Source of the DNA: Candidatus Woesearchaeota archaeon
Lineage (GTDB): Archaea; Nanobdellota; Nanobdellia; Woesearchaeales; DSVV01
NCBI GenBank assembly: GCA_016192995.1
Contig: JACPTB010000001.1
Span: forward strand, 129,110 to 193,109
DNA: 64,000 nt
Direction of reading: 5' to 3'
Shown here: piece by piece, positions 17,756 through 26,975 of the stretch
Layout of the letters: each line of letters begins with the position of its first letter
How positions within the stretch are numbered: position 1 is the stretch's first letter
Notes under the pieces: generated by a model
The model's input: the letters and a program-made list of their open reading frames with translations, nothing else
What the model was told of the DNA's origin: nothing
The model's database searches: none
Position numbers and translations under genes: made by a program

Positions 17756-18412
17756 TTAATTATGATATTGTGGTTCTCCATGTTCTTGTCTTAATCGGTT
17801 AAACAATTGGTTGCCAAAGGCAGCTTCAAAGTCTTTTCTTTCATAAATTAAACCCTGACGAATCCTTCTTATTACATCTTCTGTGTTAGGATCTGCAATT
17901 ACTTCAAGTAAACTATTGTTTTTTTTTCTCATTGCCTCATAAACTCCTTCTAACACAGGCTTTTTCAAAGGTGAACTACCTACTGCTTCTTGGTAAGCTA
18001 CCATTAATCTATGAACAAGTCTTTCTTGTTCTTCAAAATAATCATCTTTAATAGCAACAGTCCAATCTGAAACTAATTTTACAAGTCCATTAATGGAAAT
18101 AGGTTCTGTTGTTATTCGTTCTAATTCAAACATTGTAGGAAAAGAATCAAATTCATCTTTTTGTGGAGCTACTCTTGGAGCAAATTTTTTCGCTTTAAAA
18201 ACTCCATAACCAACAAGTGCAATAACAACTGGATACTCGTCCTGAAAATCACCAAGTATTAATTCCCCTGAAGAAGTATTTAAGGTATGAGATCTCCCAC
18301 TATTGTATTTAACTACCACTAAATCTCTTTCATATCTAATTCCATGATGTTTATCAACAGGATCTTGAACAACAGACCTGATATTAGTATTCAAATATGC
18401 TTGCTTGACCAT
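17756..18412 (-). CDS. Hypothetical protein, 218 residues
   Basis: Not recognised. The first ~85 residues look like beta strands (RDLVVVKYNSGRSHTL, VVIALVGYGVFKAKKF) and the rest looks helical and charged. There is no signal peptide or membrane segment. The end lies nine bases from the convergent folA stop. The composition resembles the other large hypothetical proteins here (11829, 21343, 43026), so they may be lineage-specific. TTTATAAATTTTTATAAAC lies about 20 bases upstream. Confidence 0.6.
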   Translation of the reverse strand: MVKQAYLNTNIRSVVQDPVDKHHGIRYERDLVVVKYNSGRSHTLNTSSGELILGDFQDEYPVVIALVGYGVFKAKKFAPRVAPQKDEFDSFPTMFELERITTEPISINGLVKLVSDWTVAIKDDYFEEQERLVHRLMVAYQEAVGSSPLKKPVLEGVYEAMRKKNNSLLEVIADPNTEDVIRRIRQGLIYERKDFEAAFGNQLFNRLRQEHGEPQYHN

Positions 18413-18557
18413 TTTAAAAACAAAAAGTTAATTTCATTTATAAATTTTTATAAACTCTTGAGTAGTAACTATTGCATTTGTTCCCCCCAAAGCAAACCAT
18501 CAACTTGGGATAGAAACATTTATATATTAATACTTAATAAATATCAATTGATATAAA

Positions 18558-18866
18558 ATGAACACTAAAAAACTAAAAATAACAAAAAGTGAAATAATAG
18601 AAGAAGAACCTCCTATTAAAAGATACCCTAATCTTACAACTGTTTTAATGGTAGAGGATTTTCTTAAAGAACATAGAGATATTCCTTTAAAAATTTCAGA
18701 AATTAAAAAAAAATTATCCAAACAAGTTATGCATCAAACATTAATTATTATTTTGGAATATTTATGGAAAAGTGGAAAAATAATGTATGGACCTAAAGGA
18801 GTACAATGGATTTATTCTGAACCTGAACATCTTAAAAAAATGTTAGAAGATAGTTTGGAAGTGTAA
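18558..18866 (+). CDS. Small winged-helix-like protein
   Basis: A 102-residue protein. The central stretch LKISEIKKKL ... MHQTLIIILEYLWKSGKIMYGPKGVQWIY has the length and pattern of a winged helix (two helices, recognition helix, GKI wing). It could be a transcription regulator, or an orphan antitoxin. A tandem TTTATATATTAATACTTA box lies about 40 bases upstream. No partner gene is adjacent. Confidence 0.55.
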   Translation: MNTKKLKITKSEIIEEEPPIKRYPNLTTVLMVEDFLKEHRDIPLKISEIKKKLSKQVMHQTLIIILEYLWKSGKIMYGPKGVQWIYSEPEHLKKMLEDSLEV

Positions 18867-18922
18867 ACAATGTAGTTAGGAATATAATAAGTTATTTGGC
18901 TATAAAAAATTCTAAGTTACTT

Positions 18923-20185
18923 TCATCCAACAACCATAAATCCTGTCACATACATTACTAATAAGCCAATAATAAACCCAATAATGTTTTCTACGGTGCA
19001 GACCGATTTCCACGAGTTTTCAGCATTAGTTGTTGTTTTCAGGCTTTGAAGTATATCAAACACTACGGTAAATATCGAACCTGCGCCAAATGCTAGGAAG
19101 AATGCGCTCAAAGCAACTGAATAAGAAAATCCGCCAATCAGGGTGCCAATAATAGTTGGGCCGCCTGCAATAAGACCCATCATAATTAAATGTGTTAATA
19201 AATTCGGAATCTTGCCTGATTTTTTAGTTAAAGGAGATATTATAGGAATGCCCTCAGTAATGTTATGTATCATAAACCCAATAACCAGTAAACTGCCGAG
19301 AGCAATCTCCCCTAAAGCATAGGCGCTGCCAACTGCCAATCCTTCACCAAGATTGTGAATGCCAATGCCGAGAGCAATTAAATAACCAAGACATAATGAA
19401 GCATGATATGATTTTTTTGTTTGGTGATATATGGTAATGTAGCTTACACCACCTAAAACAAGAACTGCGCCGATAAATCCAATGATGACGATACCAATAC
19501 CATTCATTGCTTCTGGAATTTCAGAAATTAATATCAGCGCTTCTCCTAATGCATCAAATCCAAGAAATACCAAAATACCTATACTTAACGAGATCAAAAA
19601 GGTAAACCATTTTCTTGATAAATTTCGCAAAAATGGAAACCATAATAATCCTAAAAAAACTGGAATCACACCAATATACAAACCAAGCAATATAAAACTG
19701 TCAAGATATAATCTGCTAAAATGTGGACTGAGAAAAGCAACTGCTACTTCTTTGTCAAACGTGACACCAGTGCTTGAAACCAGCGTAATATGTTCAGTAT
19801 CACCTTCAACCCATGGATAATTAACAACAATAACTGCTTTGTCTAATGGTTTCAACGTTTGAGAAGATAATGCAGATAAATCTACATTATGAATGATATC
19901 AAATTTCCAATACACATCATTGATCATCACTTGACTGATAGTGACTGGTTCTGGACCGTCGTTAAATATCAGCAGTTTCATTTCTTCTGGAGTAAAGATA
20001 ACACGCTGGATAAGGATTTTTTCCAGTGGGGGCATATCACCTTTGAACACACCTAACGGTCCAAATTTCATAAATACAAAGAGAAAAATTACTAATAAAA
20101 TTATGGGGAGCAATGCTTGTTCTCCAAGCTTAAAGCATTCTTTAATGTTAGTGCATTTCAATATCTGTTTTTTTTGTTTTTTCAT
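18923..20185 (-). CDS. ZIP-family metal transporter with N-terminal extracytoplasmic domain
   Basis: A 420-residue membrane protein. One membrane segment (about 18-42) is followed by about 110 residues resembling a beta-sandwich, then eight segments of ZIP type. The metal-pathway motifs are GIHNLGEGLAVGSA in TM4 and GFMIHNITEGIPI in TM5 (H-N-x-x-E-G twice). ZIP proteins move Zn, Fe or Mn into the cytoplasm. The gene overlaps the upstream multicopper oxidase by 38 bases, so the two are probably cotranscribed and functionally linked, for example oxidation and uptake of a metal such as Fe or Mn. The extra domain is unusual for ZIP. Confidence 0.88.
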   Translation of the reverse strand: MKKQKKQILKCTNIKECFKLGEQALLPIILLVIFLFVFMKFGPLGVFKGDMPPLEKILIQRVIFTPEEMKLLIFNDGPEPVTISQVMINDVYWKFDIIHNVDLSALSSQTLKPLDKAVIVVNYPWVEGDTEHITLVSSTGVTFDKEVAVAFLSPHFSRLYLDSFILLGLYIGVIPVFLGLLWFPFLRNLSRKWFTFLISLSIGILVFLGFDALGEALILISEIPEAMNGIGIVIIGFIGAVLVLGGVSYITIYHQTKKSYHASLCLGYLIALGIGIHNLGEGLAVGSAYALGEIALGSLLVIGFMIHNITEGIPIISPLTKKSGKIPNLLTHLIMMGLIAGGPTIIGTLIGGFSYSVALSAFFLAFGAGSIFTVVFDILQSLKTTTNAENSWKSVCTVENIIGFIIGLLVMYVTGFMVVG

Positions 20186-21245
20186 CTATTACCTCAAAAT
20201 GCCCCATCCATCCTTTTTCTGCAAACTCTGTTTTATGGGCATGAAACATATACCTTCCAGGATATCTGAAAGTCATGTCAATTATTGACCGTTCACCTTG
20301 ACCAAGAACAGTTATATCAGTAAATGTGTCTGGAGTTAATTTTGTTCCTGTTTTGTATTCATCAAAAAAGTTTGCATGAACATGAAATGAATTAATCTGA
20401 TCAAATTCAAGCATATTAACCAGATAAATTCTTACCAGTTCATTTGCTTTAAGGTTAATAGGATGTTGGTCATAATAAAATGCAATACTATTCACTGCAT
20501 ATACTTCGTTCTCTTCATCAAAATTAGTATCAAAACCATTCATCAGCATAATCAATTCTTGGTCTGGCTTTGGACGAGTATCTTTTTCTGGTTTTGGATC
20601 AACAATATAAACACCATACAATCCTTTGTGAATATGCTGCGCTACAGGAAATCCATGGCAATGATATAAATGCACGCCAAATGGTTCAGCAGTAAATTCA
20701 TAAGTAAAGGATTGTCCAGGAAGCACTACTTGTTCTGGCATTGAACCATCCATACTTGGATCATGAAAACCATGAAAATGTAAGCTATGCGGCTTAGTTC
20801 CTCGATTAGTAAAATAAATTTTAATTTTATCACCTTCAGTTGCTCGAATGCTAGGACCAGGAACTTGACCATTGTATGTCCATGCTGGAAAGAAAACACC
20901 AGGAGCAATTTCTATTTCTTTATCTTCAGCATGTATCCAATATTCACGCAATAATGATCCATCTTCCTGCTTTGTCTCGCGATAATATTTTTTCCGTTCT
21001 TGTTCTGGAAGATTATTAAAATTCCATGTTGTTAAATATGCTTCAGGATCAATCCCAATAGCATCTTCTGAAACTTCACTGACAACACCACGCTGAGACT
21101 GCGTATTTTTTTGGAGTTTCAGAATATCTGGCTTTTTTTGCTTAGTTTCAAGATACGTAACGGTTAATAAAACAGATCCAATAATAATGATGATAAGAAA
21201 AACTAATAGAGGTAGCTTTAACTGCTGAAGCGTTTTCTGAACCAT
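20148..21245 (-). CDS. Two-domain multicopper oxidase, membrane-anchored
   Basis: A 365-residue protein with one N-terminal membrane segment (about 11-32) and two cupredoxin domains. Domain 1 holds SLHFHGFH and HLYHCHGFPVAQHIHKGLYG: trinuclear-centre histidines plus Cys/His of a blue type 1 site. Domain 2 holds SFHVHANFF and MFHAHKTEFAEKGWMG, where the type 1 cysteine is replaced by Ala. A blue copper site only in domain 1 corresponds to type C two-domain oxidases. Substrates of the family include metal ions, phenols and nitrite. Co-occurrence with the ZIP gene points to metal oxidation, by inference. Confidence 0.9.
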   Translation of the reverse strand: MVQKTLQQLKLPLLVFLIIIIIGSVLLTVTYLETKQKKPDILKLQKNTQSQRGVVSEVSEDAIGIDPEAYLTTWNFNNLPEQERKKYYRETKQEDGSLLREYWIHAEDKEIEIAPGVFFPAWTYNGQVPGPSIRATEGDKIKIYFTNRGTKPHSLHFHGFHDPSMDGSMPEQVVLPGQSFTYEFTAEPFGVHLYHCHGFPVAQHIHKGLYGVYIVDPKPEKDTRPKPDQELIMLMNGFDTNFDEENEVYAVNSIAFYYDQHPINLKANELVRIYLVNMLEFDQINSFHVHANFFDEYKTGTKLTPDTFTDITVLGQGERSIIDMTFRYPGRYMFHAHKTEFAEKGWMGHFEVIDEKTKKTDIEMH

Positions 21246-21342
21246 AGCTATTTCTTAGTAAAATGGTTTATATATTTTGTTATTAATGAGTTGTCAAAAA
21301 CAACTCATTACGTTTATAAATAATAACTGATTTTCTATCTCA

Positions 21343-23103
21343 ATGAGTGACCTTGAAGCAGTTCTTGCAGAAACAACAAACAGAGCTCAATCTGATTTTA
21401 TTACCGAAGCATTGGAAAGAGCTCAGCATTTTATTAATCACCCTTCTGATGATATTAATGTTTATCAAGCTGAATATGAAGTAGTTGTCAAAAATTTAGG
21501 TGTTGCTCATCATGTATTATCCACTAATGGCACTGAAGAACGAGCAGCCCAATTGGAAGAAGTCGTAAGAACTAGCGCTTATTTGATGGAGGCAGCAAAA
21601 CTGCATATGATGATCGCTTCTGTTAAAGTACAGCCTTTACCTGAAACTGGAAATATCACTGGAGTTCCATTAATACAGATACTTTCTGCCGATGGCAAAC
21701 CAGCAACACTTTATTGTGTGGATGATTTACGAACAAAAGGATTAGATGATGAGCAAATAGTGGGAGTGTTAGATCATCCTTTAACACAGCGTGTTGGTTG
21801 CCTGCCTGATGATCCAAGATTAAGATATGCTATCCCTGAGAGTGTTATTACAGAACTTGTTGGTACATCCAAGAGAGTTACAAGTGTTTCTCCTCTGCTT
21901 CCCCTTGTTTCACCTCCAGAATCATCATCTCCTACGCTAGATACTACTATTACTGATGTTGTAAGATTTGGTATTTATACTGCTGGAACTCTCTACGATC
22001 TTTTACAAAAAAGAGGTATAGATTATTATGAGAGAGGTGTGTTTAAACTTCTCATGGAAATGACTGGTCGAGGAATGGCAAGAAAAGAGTTTGAATTAGA
22101 CGCAAATGGTGAGCAATTCAATTTTTTTCTCTTAACTGAAGGAGGATTAGCGTATGCAGCTCAACGCGCTTCATTAAATAAACCTAAAAGAGCATTGCCT
22201 GAAATAGCTGATACTGCATTAATAAAAAGAGTAATAAAAGAAACTCAGTTATTGGGAGAAATGCCTTTGTTAAATGGTAAAAAGGTTGCAGAATTTTGTG
22301 GACCATATTCTCTAAAAACTGGCGATCTCAGAGGAAATTTAATAAGAGGAGCAGATTATGTTAGCGGCAAAGTATTTGGTTATGTTTTATCTGATCGTCT
22401 TGTAGATGCTATTAATAGACATTGTTCTACACCAATAACTGAGCAAGATCTTCTTAAAGTTGTAGGATTAGATCCTGCAACAAAAGTTCTTCATGTTGAA
22501 TATAAAAATGGTATGTTAGAATTAAAGCTTACCCAAGATGCAGAATATAGAAAAGGTAGAGGTCGTGATACCAAAACTATTTTAGAAACAAATCCCACCT
22601 TGTATTTAGCATTAGGGATAGAAGAGAGACTGATTAAAGAAGGACTTTATGATCCAAAAAGTGGAAAAATCAAATTTCCAAATAAGGGTAGTAGTCAATA
22701 TACCTTTGATGATCGACTCTCTGAGAGGTTAGTTACCAGTTGTTTACGAAAAACTATTGGTGCTTTAGCACAAGCAAGAAAGAAACATCAGGACTACTTT
22801 CGTGTTTGGGGAGGATATTGGTTTTGTGCAGAAGACATTTTATTTCTGTTTGCTTGTAATTTTATTAATGGAAAAGATACAAGTCAGAGAAAGATATACG
22901 GACTTAATGAACTATCAATAATGTTTAGTAGATCAGAAACTGATATTAGTACTCTCATTCAACGTGATTATTTTAAACCTGATGAACATAAAAAACCTGC
23001 AACTAAAGTACGGCAGCGTTTTAGAGAGGCTTATAACCTAGTTGTTGATGCTTTGAAAGAAGGCAAGAATGTTGCTGAGAAGTATAATCTTTCAGTGCCA
23101 TAG
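21343..23103 (+). CDS. Hypothetical protein, 586 residues, possible HTH segments
   Basis: No known family recognised. The first 100 residues look helical. A central stretch around 205-270 (FGIYTAGTLYDLLQKRG ... FFLLTEGGLAYAA) could be a winged helix. Near the C-terminus YGLNELSIMFSRSETDISTL resembles the HTH of MerR/excisionase proteins. A nucleic-acid-binding role is a guess. It lies upstream of the sigma-70-like gene on the same strand, separated by the DUF433 locus. TTTATAAATAATAA lies about 27 bases ahead of the ATG. Confidence 0.6.
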   Translation: MSDLEAVLAETTNRAQSDFITEALERAQHFINHPSDDINVYQAEYEVVVKNLGVAHHVLSTNGTEERAAQLEEVVRTSAYLMEAAKLHMMIASVKVQPLPETGNITGVPLIQILSADGKPATLYCVDDLRTKGLDDEQIVGVLDHPLTQRVGCLPDDPRLRYAIPESVITELVGTSKRVTSVSPLLPLVSPPESSSPTLDTTITDVVRFGIYTAGTLYDLLQKRGIDYYERGVFKLLMEMTGRGMARKEFELDANGEQFNFFLLTEGGLAYAAQRASLNKPKRALPEIADTALIKRVIKETQLLGEMPLLNGKKVAEFCGPYSLKTGDLRGNLIRGADYVSGKVFGYVLSDRLVDAINRHCSTPITEQDLLKVVGLDPATKVLHVEYKNGMLELKLTQDAEYRKGRGRDTKTILETNPTLYLALGIEERLIKEGLYDPKSGKIKFPNKGSSQYTFDDRLSERLVTSCLRKTIGALAQARKKHQDYFRVWGGYWFCAEDILFLFACNFINGKDTSQRKIYGLNELSIMFSRSETDISTLIQRDYFKPDEHKKPATKVRQRFREAYNLVVDALKEGKNVAEKYNLSVP

Positions 23104-23127
23104 GCATATTTTTATTTTGCTAGCACT

Positions 23128-23145
23128 AATACCTCTTGCGGTATT
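23128..23145 (+). terminator. Short hairpin after the 586-residue gene
   Basis: AATACC and GGTATT arms enclose six bases, 25 bases after the stop codon. There is no long T-run, so termination is only a possibility. Confidence 0.3.
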
Positions 23146-23293
23146 CTTAAAGGATATGAAACTGTTTCCATAGTTAATCATGTAAACAGGGTATATTTAA
23201 CTCTTCCGGTGGTTAGTAATAATTATCATATCTAGTTATAATAAGTAATGTATGAATTTTAATAACAAAATTTAAATAAATGATACATATTAA

Positions 23294-23533
<240 letters not shown>

Positions 23534-23534
23534 A

Positions 23535-23643
23535 ATGAGGTGCAGATTTTTGTTTCTTGCAGATGAAAGTACCATTTAAAAGTTCATTTTGTGTAGTGGA
23601 AGATTTTCGCATAAGAGTAATTCCACTTAATTTAATGAAATAA
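23535..23643 (+). pseudogene. Gutted DUF5615 PIN-like toxin remnant
   Basis: Directly after the DUF433 stop, a frame opens MRCRFLFLADESTI and then stops (23575-23580 region). This matches the N-terminus of DUF5615 toxins (MRFLLDEN-like, with the first catalytic Asp). About 30 bases later another frame reads VVEDFRIRVIPLNLMK and stops at 23643, matching the usual C-terminal VVVxxxRIRIRPL strand. The roughly 80 residues between, including the remaining active-site acids, are missing. The toxin has therefore been inactivated by internal deletion. Confidence 0.65.
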
Positions 23644-23652
23644 AACACTCCC

Positions 23653-25572
23653 ATGACAACCCTCGCAAATCATCCTTATGCAAACAACGTTCCCTTAGTT
23701 ATGCTTCTCGATTCAGATAAAGTAAGAAATGGTTTATCAAAACTTAATCCGTATGCAATATATACTGCTGATCAACTGCACGAATTAGGATTATTTGCTG
23801 AACAAATGCGTTTTGATAGAAACTTAGTAAGAAATAGGAAAGGAGAATATCTTGGCAGTCTTGTTGCAGTTTATATGAGGAGAGAACATCCGGCATTAAG
23901 TGGTCAGCAAAAGAATTCATGGGAAGATAACGGAGTGCTTGTTTCAACCTTAGCAAAATTCCTTGATGTAGATAAAGCAATACTTGAAACACAACTTGCT
24001 GAACTTGAACAACAACAAAAGCAGCAACCATCCAATAATGGAAACTATAATGGAAAACTTCCTTTTTCTGTTCATAGTATTCCACCACCACTTTACGTTT
24101 TAGAAGAAGTTATACATCATTCATATATTCCAATTGTTGCAGAAAGAGCTCTTCAAACTAAATCAAAGGTTGTCCAAGATTATAAACCTAAACCATCTAT
24201 CGGAGAACGTAGTACTCGTACAGCAACAGATACTGCGAATGAAGATGATGAAGAAGTAACGCAGAGGATTCTAAAAGATCGAAAACGCAGTAATCCCATT
24301 ATTTCACTTGTTATGAAACAATTAAGAAACGGAAGATTATTTACTCGAGAAGAAGAAGTTGAAGAATTTAAAGAGTTTGATAAGTTAAGAACTGACTTTT
24401 TAGTTTATGCTTATACCCTTAATCCAGGAGAATTTTTTGAGTTCTGGAAAACCTATGTTAGTTCAGATATTGTTGATGCTGATGGTGAAGTTCATAAAGC
24501 TGCGCACAATAGCGCACGCAAGGAATTATCTAGCGTTGTTGATCAAGCACATGCAGAATACCAGCAATTAATGCAAGGAGAAGAACCTGCTTTTGAACAG
24601 CATAATCAACTATTTAAAAAAATAGTGCGTTCTTCTTTAGGCAATGGTTATGAACAATTATCAGCTTATTATCGTCAAAGAGTTGAAACTGAAATAAAAA
24701 ATGCTCAAATAGCTGTAGATTCTCAATCTGATGCTGATGATCTTGATCCATTGCCCCTAGTAAAACCAATAGGTATTACTGGCGAACAACTTGAGACATT
24801 AGAAGGAAAATTTACTGAGATTATTGATCAGAAAAGATACATTGCAGAAGCAAATCTCAGGTTAGTTGTTTCTATTGCTAAAAAATATCAGAGAACTCAT
24901 ACACAATTTCTTGATTGTATTGCTTATGGAAGTGAAGGATTGGAAACAGCTGCGTATAGATTTAATTATGAACGTGGGTATAAATTTTCAACCTATGCTA
25001 CGTGGTGGATTAGACAGGCAATCACCAGAGGAATAGGCAACACTGAACGCACCATTAGAGTTCCGATTCATATGCTTGAACATATACGTGCTATACAAAG
25101 AACTAAACGCAGTTTATTCCATGAATTGGGCAGGGAACCAACACTTCAAGAGATAGCAAAAAAGTTAGAAGTTAATCCAGAGAGAATTGAAAAAGCATTA
25201 ATGTCAAAAAAAGATGTCGTTTCACTCGAACAGCAAATTGGTGAAGAGGAAGGAGATACCTTAGGTGTTCAGATTAAAGATCCTCATGCAGAAACAGATG
25301 CAATGTCACAAAGAAGTTCTATTCGGAGAATGATAAAGAGATTATCTGCTGCTGCTAAATTAAGTGAAAGAGAAATGAACGTATTATATAACCGATTTGG
25401 TATGGAAACTGAAGGAGAAAAACAAACATTACAAGCGTTGGGGGATGCGGATGGTGTTACTAGGGAAGCGATCAGGCAAATAGAAGCAAGAGCATTGGAA
25501 AAGTTAAGAAAAGCGGTACGTAATTTCAAAAAAATAACAGGATTGGATTTTCATTATGGTGAAGATGATTAA
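23653..25572 (+). CDS. Sigma-70 family protein with long N-terminal extension
   Basis: A 639-residue protein. Residues 1-390 are unlike known sigma regions, mostly helical, and include a Q-rich linker near 135. Residues 398-475 match sigma region 2: NLRLVVSIAKKY, GYKFSTYATWWIRQAI (443-457) and RTIRVPIHMLEHI. Region 3 follows (LGREPTLQEIAKKL), then region 4 (LSEREMNVLYNRFGM at 570; VTREAIRQIEARALEKLR). Compared with E. coli RpoD, the -10 contacts Q437/T440 (here Q455/T458), the melting WW pair and -35 contacts R584/E585/Q589 are kept. The core-RNAP contacts in region 2.2 are not: Q406-E407 become A424-Y425, N409 becomes S427 and M413 becomes E431. D403 (here D421) is kept. Archaea lack sigma-dependent RNAP, so its role is unknown. 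Confidence 0.93.
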   Translation: MTTLANHPYANNVPLVMLLDSDKVRNGLSKLNPYAIYTADQLHELGLFAEQMRFDRNLVRNRKGEYLGSLVAVYMRREHPALSGQQKNSWEDNGVLVSTLAKFLDVDKAILETQLAELEQQQKQQPSNNGNYNGKLPFSVHSIPPPLYVLEEVIHHSYIPIVAERALQTKSKVVQDYKPKPSIGERSTRTATDTANEDDEEVTQRILKDRKRSNPIISLVMKQLRNGRLFTREEEVEEFKEFDKLRTDFLVYAYTLNPGEFFEFWKTYVSSDIVDADGEVHKAAHNSARKELSSVVDQAHAEYQQLMQGEEPAFEQHNQLFKKIVRSSLGNGYEQLSAYYRQRVETEIKNAQIAVDSQSDADDLDPLPLVKPIGITGEQLETLEGKFTEIIDQKRYIAEANLRLVVSIAKKYQRTHTQFLDCIAYGSEGLETAAYRFNYERGYKFSTYATWWIRQAITRGIGNTERTIRVPIHMLEHIRAIQRTKRSLFHELGREPTLQEIAKKLEVNPERIEKALMSKKDVVSLEQQIGEEEGDTLGVQIKDPHAETDAMSQRSSIRRMIKRLSAAAKLSEREMNVLYNRFGMETEGEKQTLQALGDADGVTREAIRQIEARALEKLRKAVRNFKKITGLDFHYGEDD

Positions 25573-26327
25573 TACAACTCCCCAACTTCAACTTCTTCAT
25601 CTGGTTCTTCTTTAATATAATGCTTAAATTCCAAAGTTAAGTTGTTAATGACAATTAAATCTCCATCATTCATATGACTCCACGTTACATTAGGAATTGT
25701 TGGTACAATTTCAGAGCTAATAACCAATAAGTCACTTCTTTTCCCTAACTTCATTTTGAAATAATTTGGCTTTTGCGAGAACTTAGTTGCTGCATAGGTT
25801 TTGTCAGGTTCTGCAAGGACAAAGTTAAGAGCGCTGTAATTCTTAAAAGTATCAAGATATTCAAGAATATCTTTTGGAACATCACTTTTCTCTAATTGTG
25901 TTAACAACCCATAAAAGAATTGTTCTGAATCAGTCTGACCTTCTGGCTTAAATTTCTTAGCAAAAACAACAGGATCTTTAAGATGGCCATTATGCATAAA
26001 CATGAAATCTTTATATTGAAAAGGCTGTGTATTTTGATATTTCTTTTCTCCTACTATTGCCTTTCGCGCATGCAATAACGCCATTTTTGGATGAATATTT
26101 CGCAAGGTTGCAATTTCGTCATCATCTATGCAAGAGCTTGTTGATTTCGTTACTGTCCATTTGCCATTATTATAATAAGCAATACCCCAGCCATCTTCAT
26201 GTTTATAAGTACCTTTGCCTTCTTTATTATTTTCATGATATTGGTTGTTATCTTTAGCCATCAAGATAAGGCTATCTATTAACGAACCCATATCTATATT
26301 TCCTATAGCTAACAACATTCTGCACAT
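25569..26327 (-). CDS. Class II glutamine amidotransferase-like protein
   Basis: A 252-residue Ntn hydrolase of the YafJ/GATase_4 type. It starts MCRMLLA, so Cys2 becomes the N-terminal nucleophile after Met removal. Further motifs: DGWGIAYYN, LLHARKA (Arg binding glutamine), QPFQYKDFMFMHNGHL (Asn/Gly oxyanion) and DSEQFFYGLL. Proteins of this stand-alone family hydrolyse gamma-glutamyl amides, but the physiological substrate is uncertain. The stop overlaps the convergent sigma-like gene by 4 bases. Confidence 0.88.
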   Translation of the reverse strand: MCRMLLAIGNIDMGSLIDSLILMAKDNNQYHENNKEGKGTYKHEDGWGIAYYNNGKWTVTKSTSSCIDDDEIATLRNIHPKMALLHARKAIVGEKKYQNTQPFQYKDFMFMHNGHLKDPVVFAKKFKPEGQTDSEQFFYGLLTQLEKSDVPKDILEYLDTFKNYSALNFVLAEPDKTYAATKFSQKPNYFKMKLGKRSDLLVISSEIVPTIPNVTWSHMNDGDLIVINNLTLEFKHYIKEEPDEEVEVGELY

Positions 26328-26433
26328 GGTTATACCTAGAAATTTACTATTTTAAAAGGTTTTTATTATTTGCTGGATAAAAGGTACTATTGTCACATTG
26401 CTACTATTTATGTTGGTTAATATACCTGCAAAA

Positions 26434-26649
26434 TTAAACTGCAATTTTGTAAATTGTTTTGATATTACTTTGAGCTACCTCTTTTTCGCCTTTCTTAGTT
26501 TTGATTTTAAATAATCCCCTATCCAAATCAAGATAAGTAACGCTTCCTTTTATCTTATCACCTGAGGCAGTGGCAATTTCCACATTAGTACCTGTTGTAA
26601 TAGCGCTTTCCGGAATTTTACCTATTAATTTTTCATATAATTTACTCAT
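26434..26649 (-). CDS. Small Sm-like beta protein
   Basis: A 71-residue protein. The stretch GTNVEIATASGDKIKGSVTYLDLDRGLFKIKTKKGEKEVAQSN (given here in outline only: G-x-x-V-x-I, G-x-x-x-x-G, D-x-x-x-G, I-x-T, GEKEV) resembles an Sm1/Sm2 fold or another small beta barrel. A role in RNA binding is possible. It follows a membrane-protein gene by two bases in the same operon. Confidence 0.55.
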   Translation of the reverse strand: MSKLYEKLIGKIPESAITTGTNVEIATASGDKIKGSVTYLDLDRGLFKIKTKKGEKEVAQSNIKTIYKIAV

Positions 26650-26651
26650 GC

Positions 26652-26975
26652 TTACACCCCTGATTCTAGATATTTTAAAATAATATTATCCCATGATAAA
26701 GCTGTAACAATTATGAGAGCTGCTGTTTCAGGATTTAATAACATAACAAAAAAACCTGCAAAAAACAAATTTAAAATAGTGGTTACTATTTTATATAGTG
26801 ATATGTTCTCCTGAATTATTTGAGTGGTGTTATCTACCTGAACCTCTTTATAAAAATTAAATTTACCTCTTTGCAACTTAATAAAAACAAGCGCTCCTTG
26901 GACTATGGCACCAATTAATAATAATTTCCAGTCTAAACTACCGGTAAAAGCCATGATATCATCTTTTTCAAACAT
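26652..26975 (-). CDS. Small two-segment membrane protein
   Basis: About 107 residues, no recognised family. Hydrophobic segments lie near 15-30 (LLLIGAIVQGALVFI) and 65-90 (TTILNLFFAGFFVMLL and ALIIVTAL). The ATG at 26975 overlaps the preceding 31-residue gene by 8 bases; a second ATG at 26954 is possible. It is the middle of a three-gene run (27063 to 26434). Confidence 0.55.
   Translation of the reverse strand: MFEKDDIMAFTGSLDWKLLLIGAIVQGALVFIKLQRGKFNFYKEVQVDNTTQIIQENISLYKIVTTILNLFFAGFFVMLLNPETAALIIVTALSWDNIILKYLESGV

Noticed and set aside
23580-23652. A bacterial -35/-10 promoter in front of the sigma-like gene
   Set aside because: No TTGACA/TATAAT pair at suitable spacing is visible; genes with the clearest promoters in this window show archaeal TATA boxes instead.
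23653-25572. Whole contig as bacterial or chimeric because of the sigma gene
   Set aside because: Archaeal operons lie on both sides (S27e-aIF2alpha-Nop10; EF-1alpha, EF-2, L7Ae cluster) and archaeal-type promoters and tRNA introns run through the window. A local mis-join cannot be fully excluded without reads.
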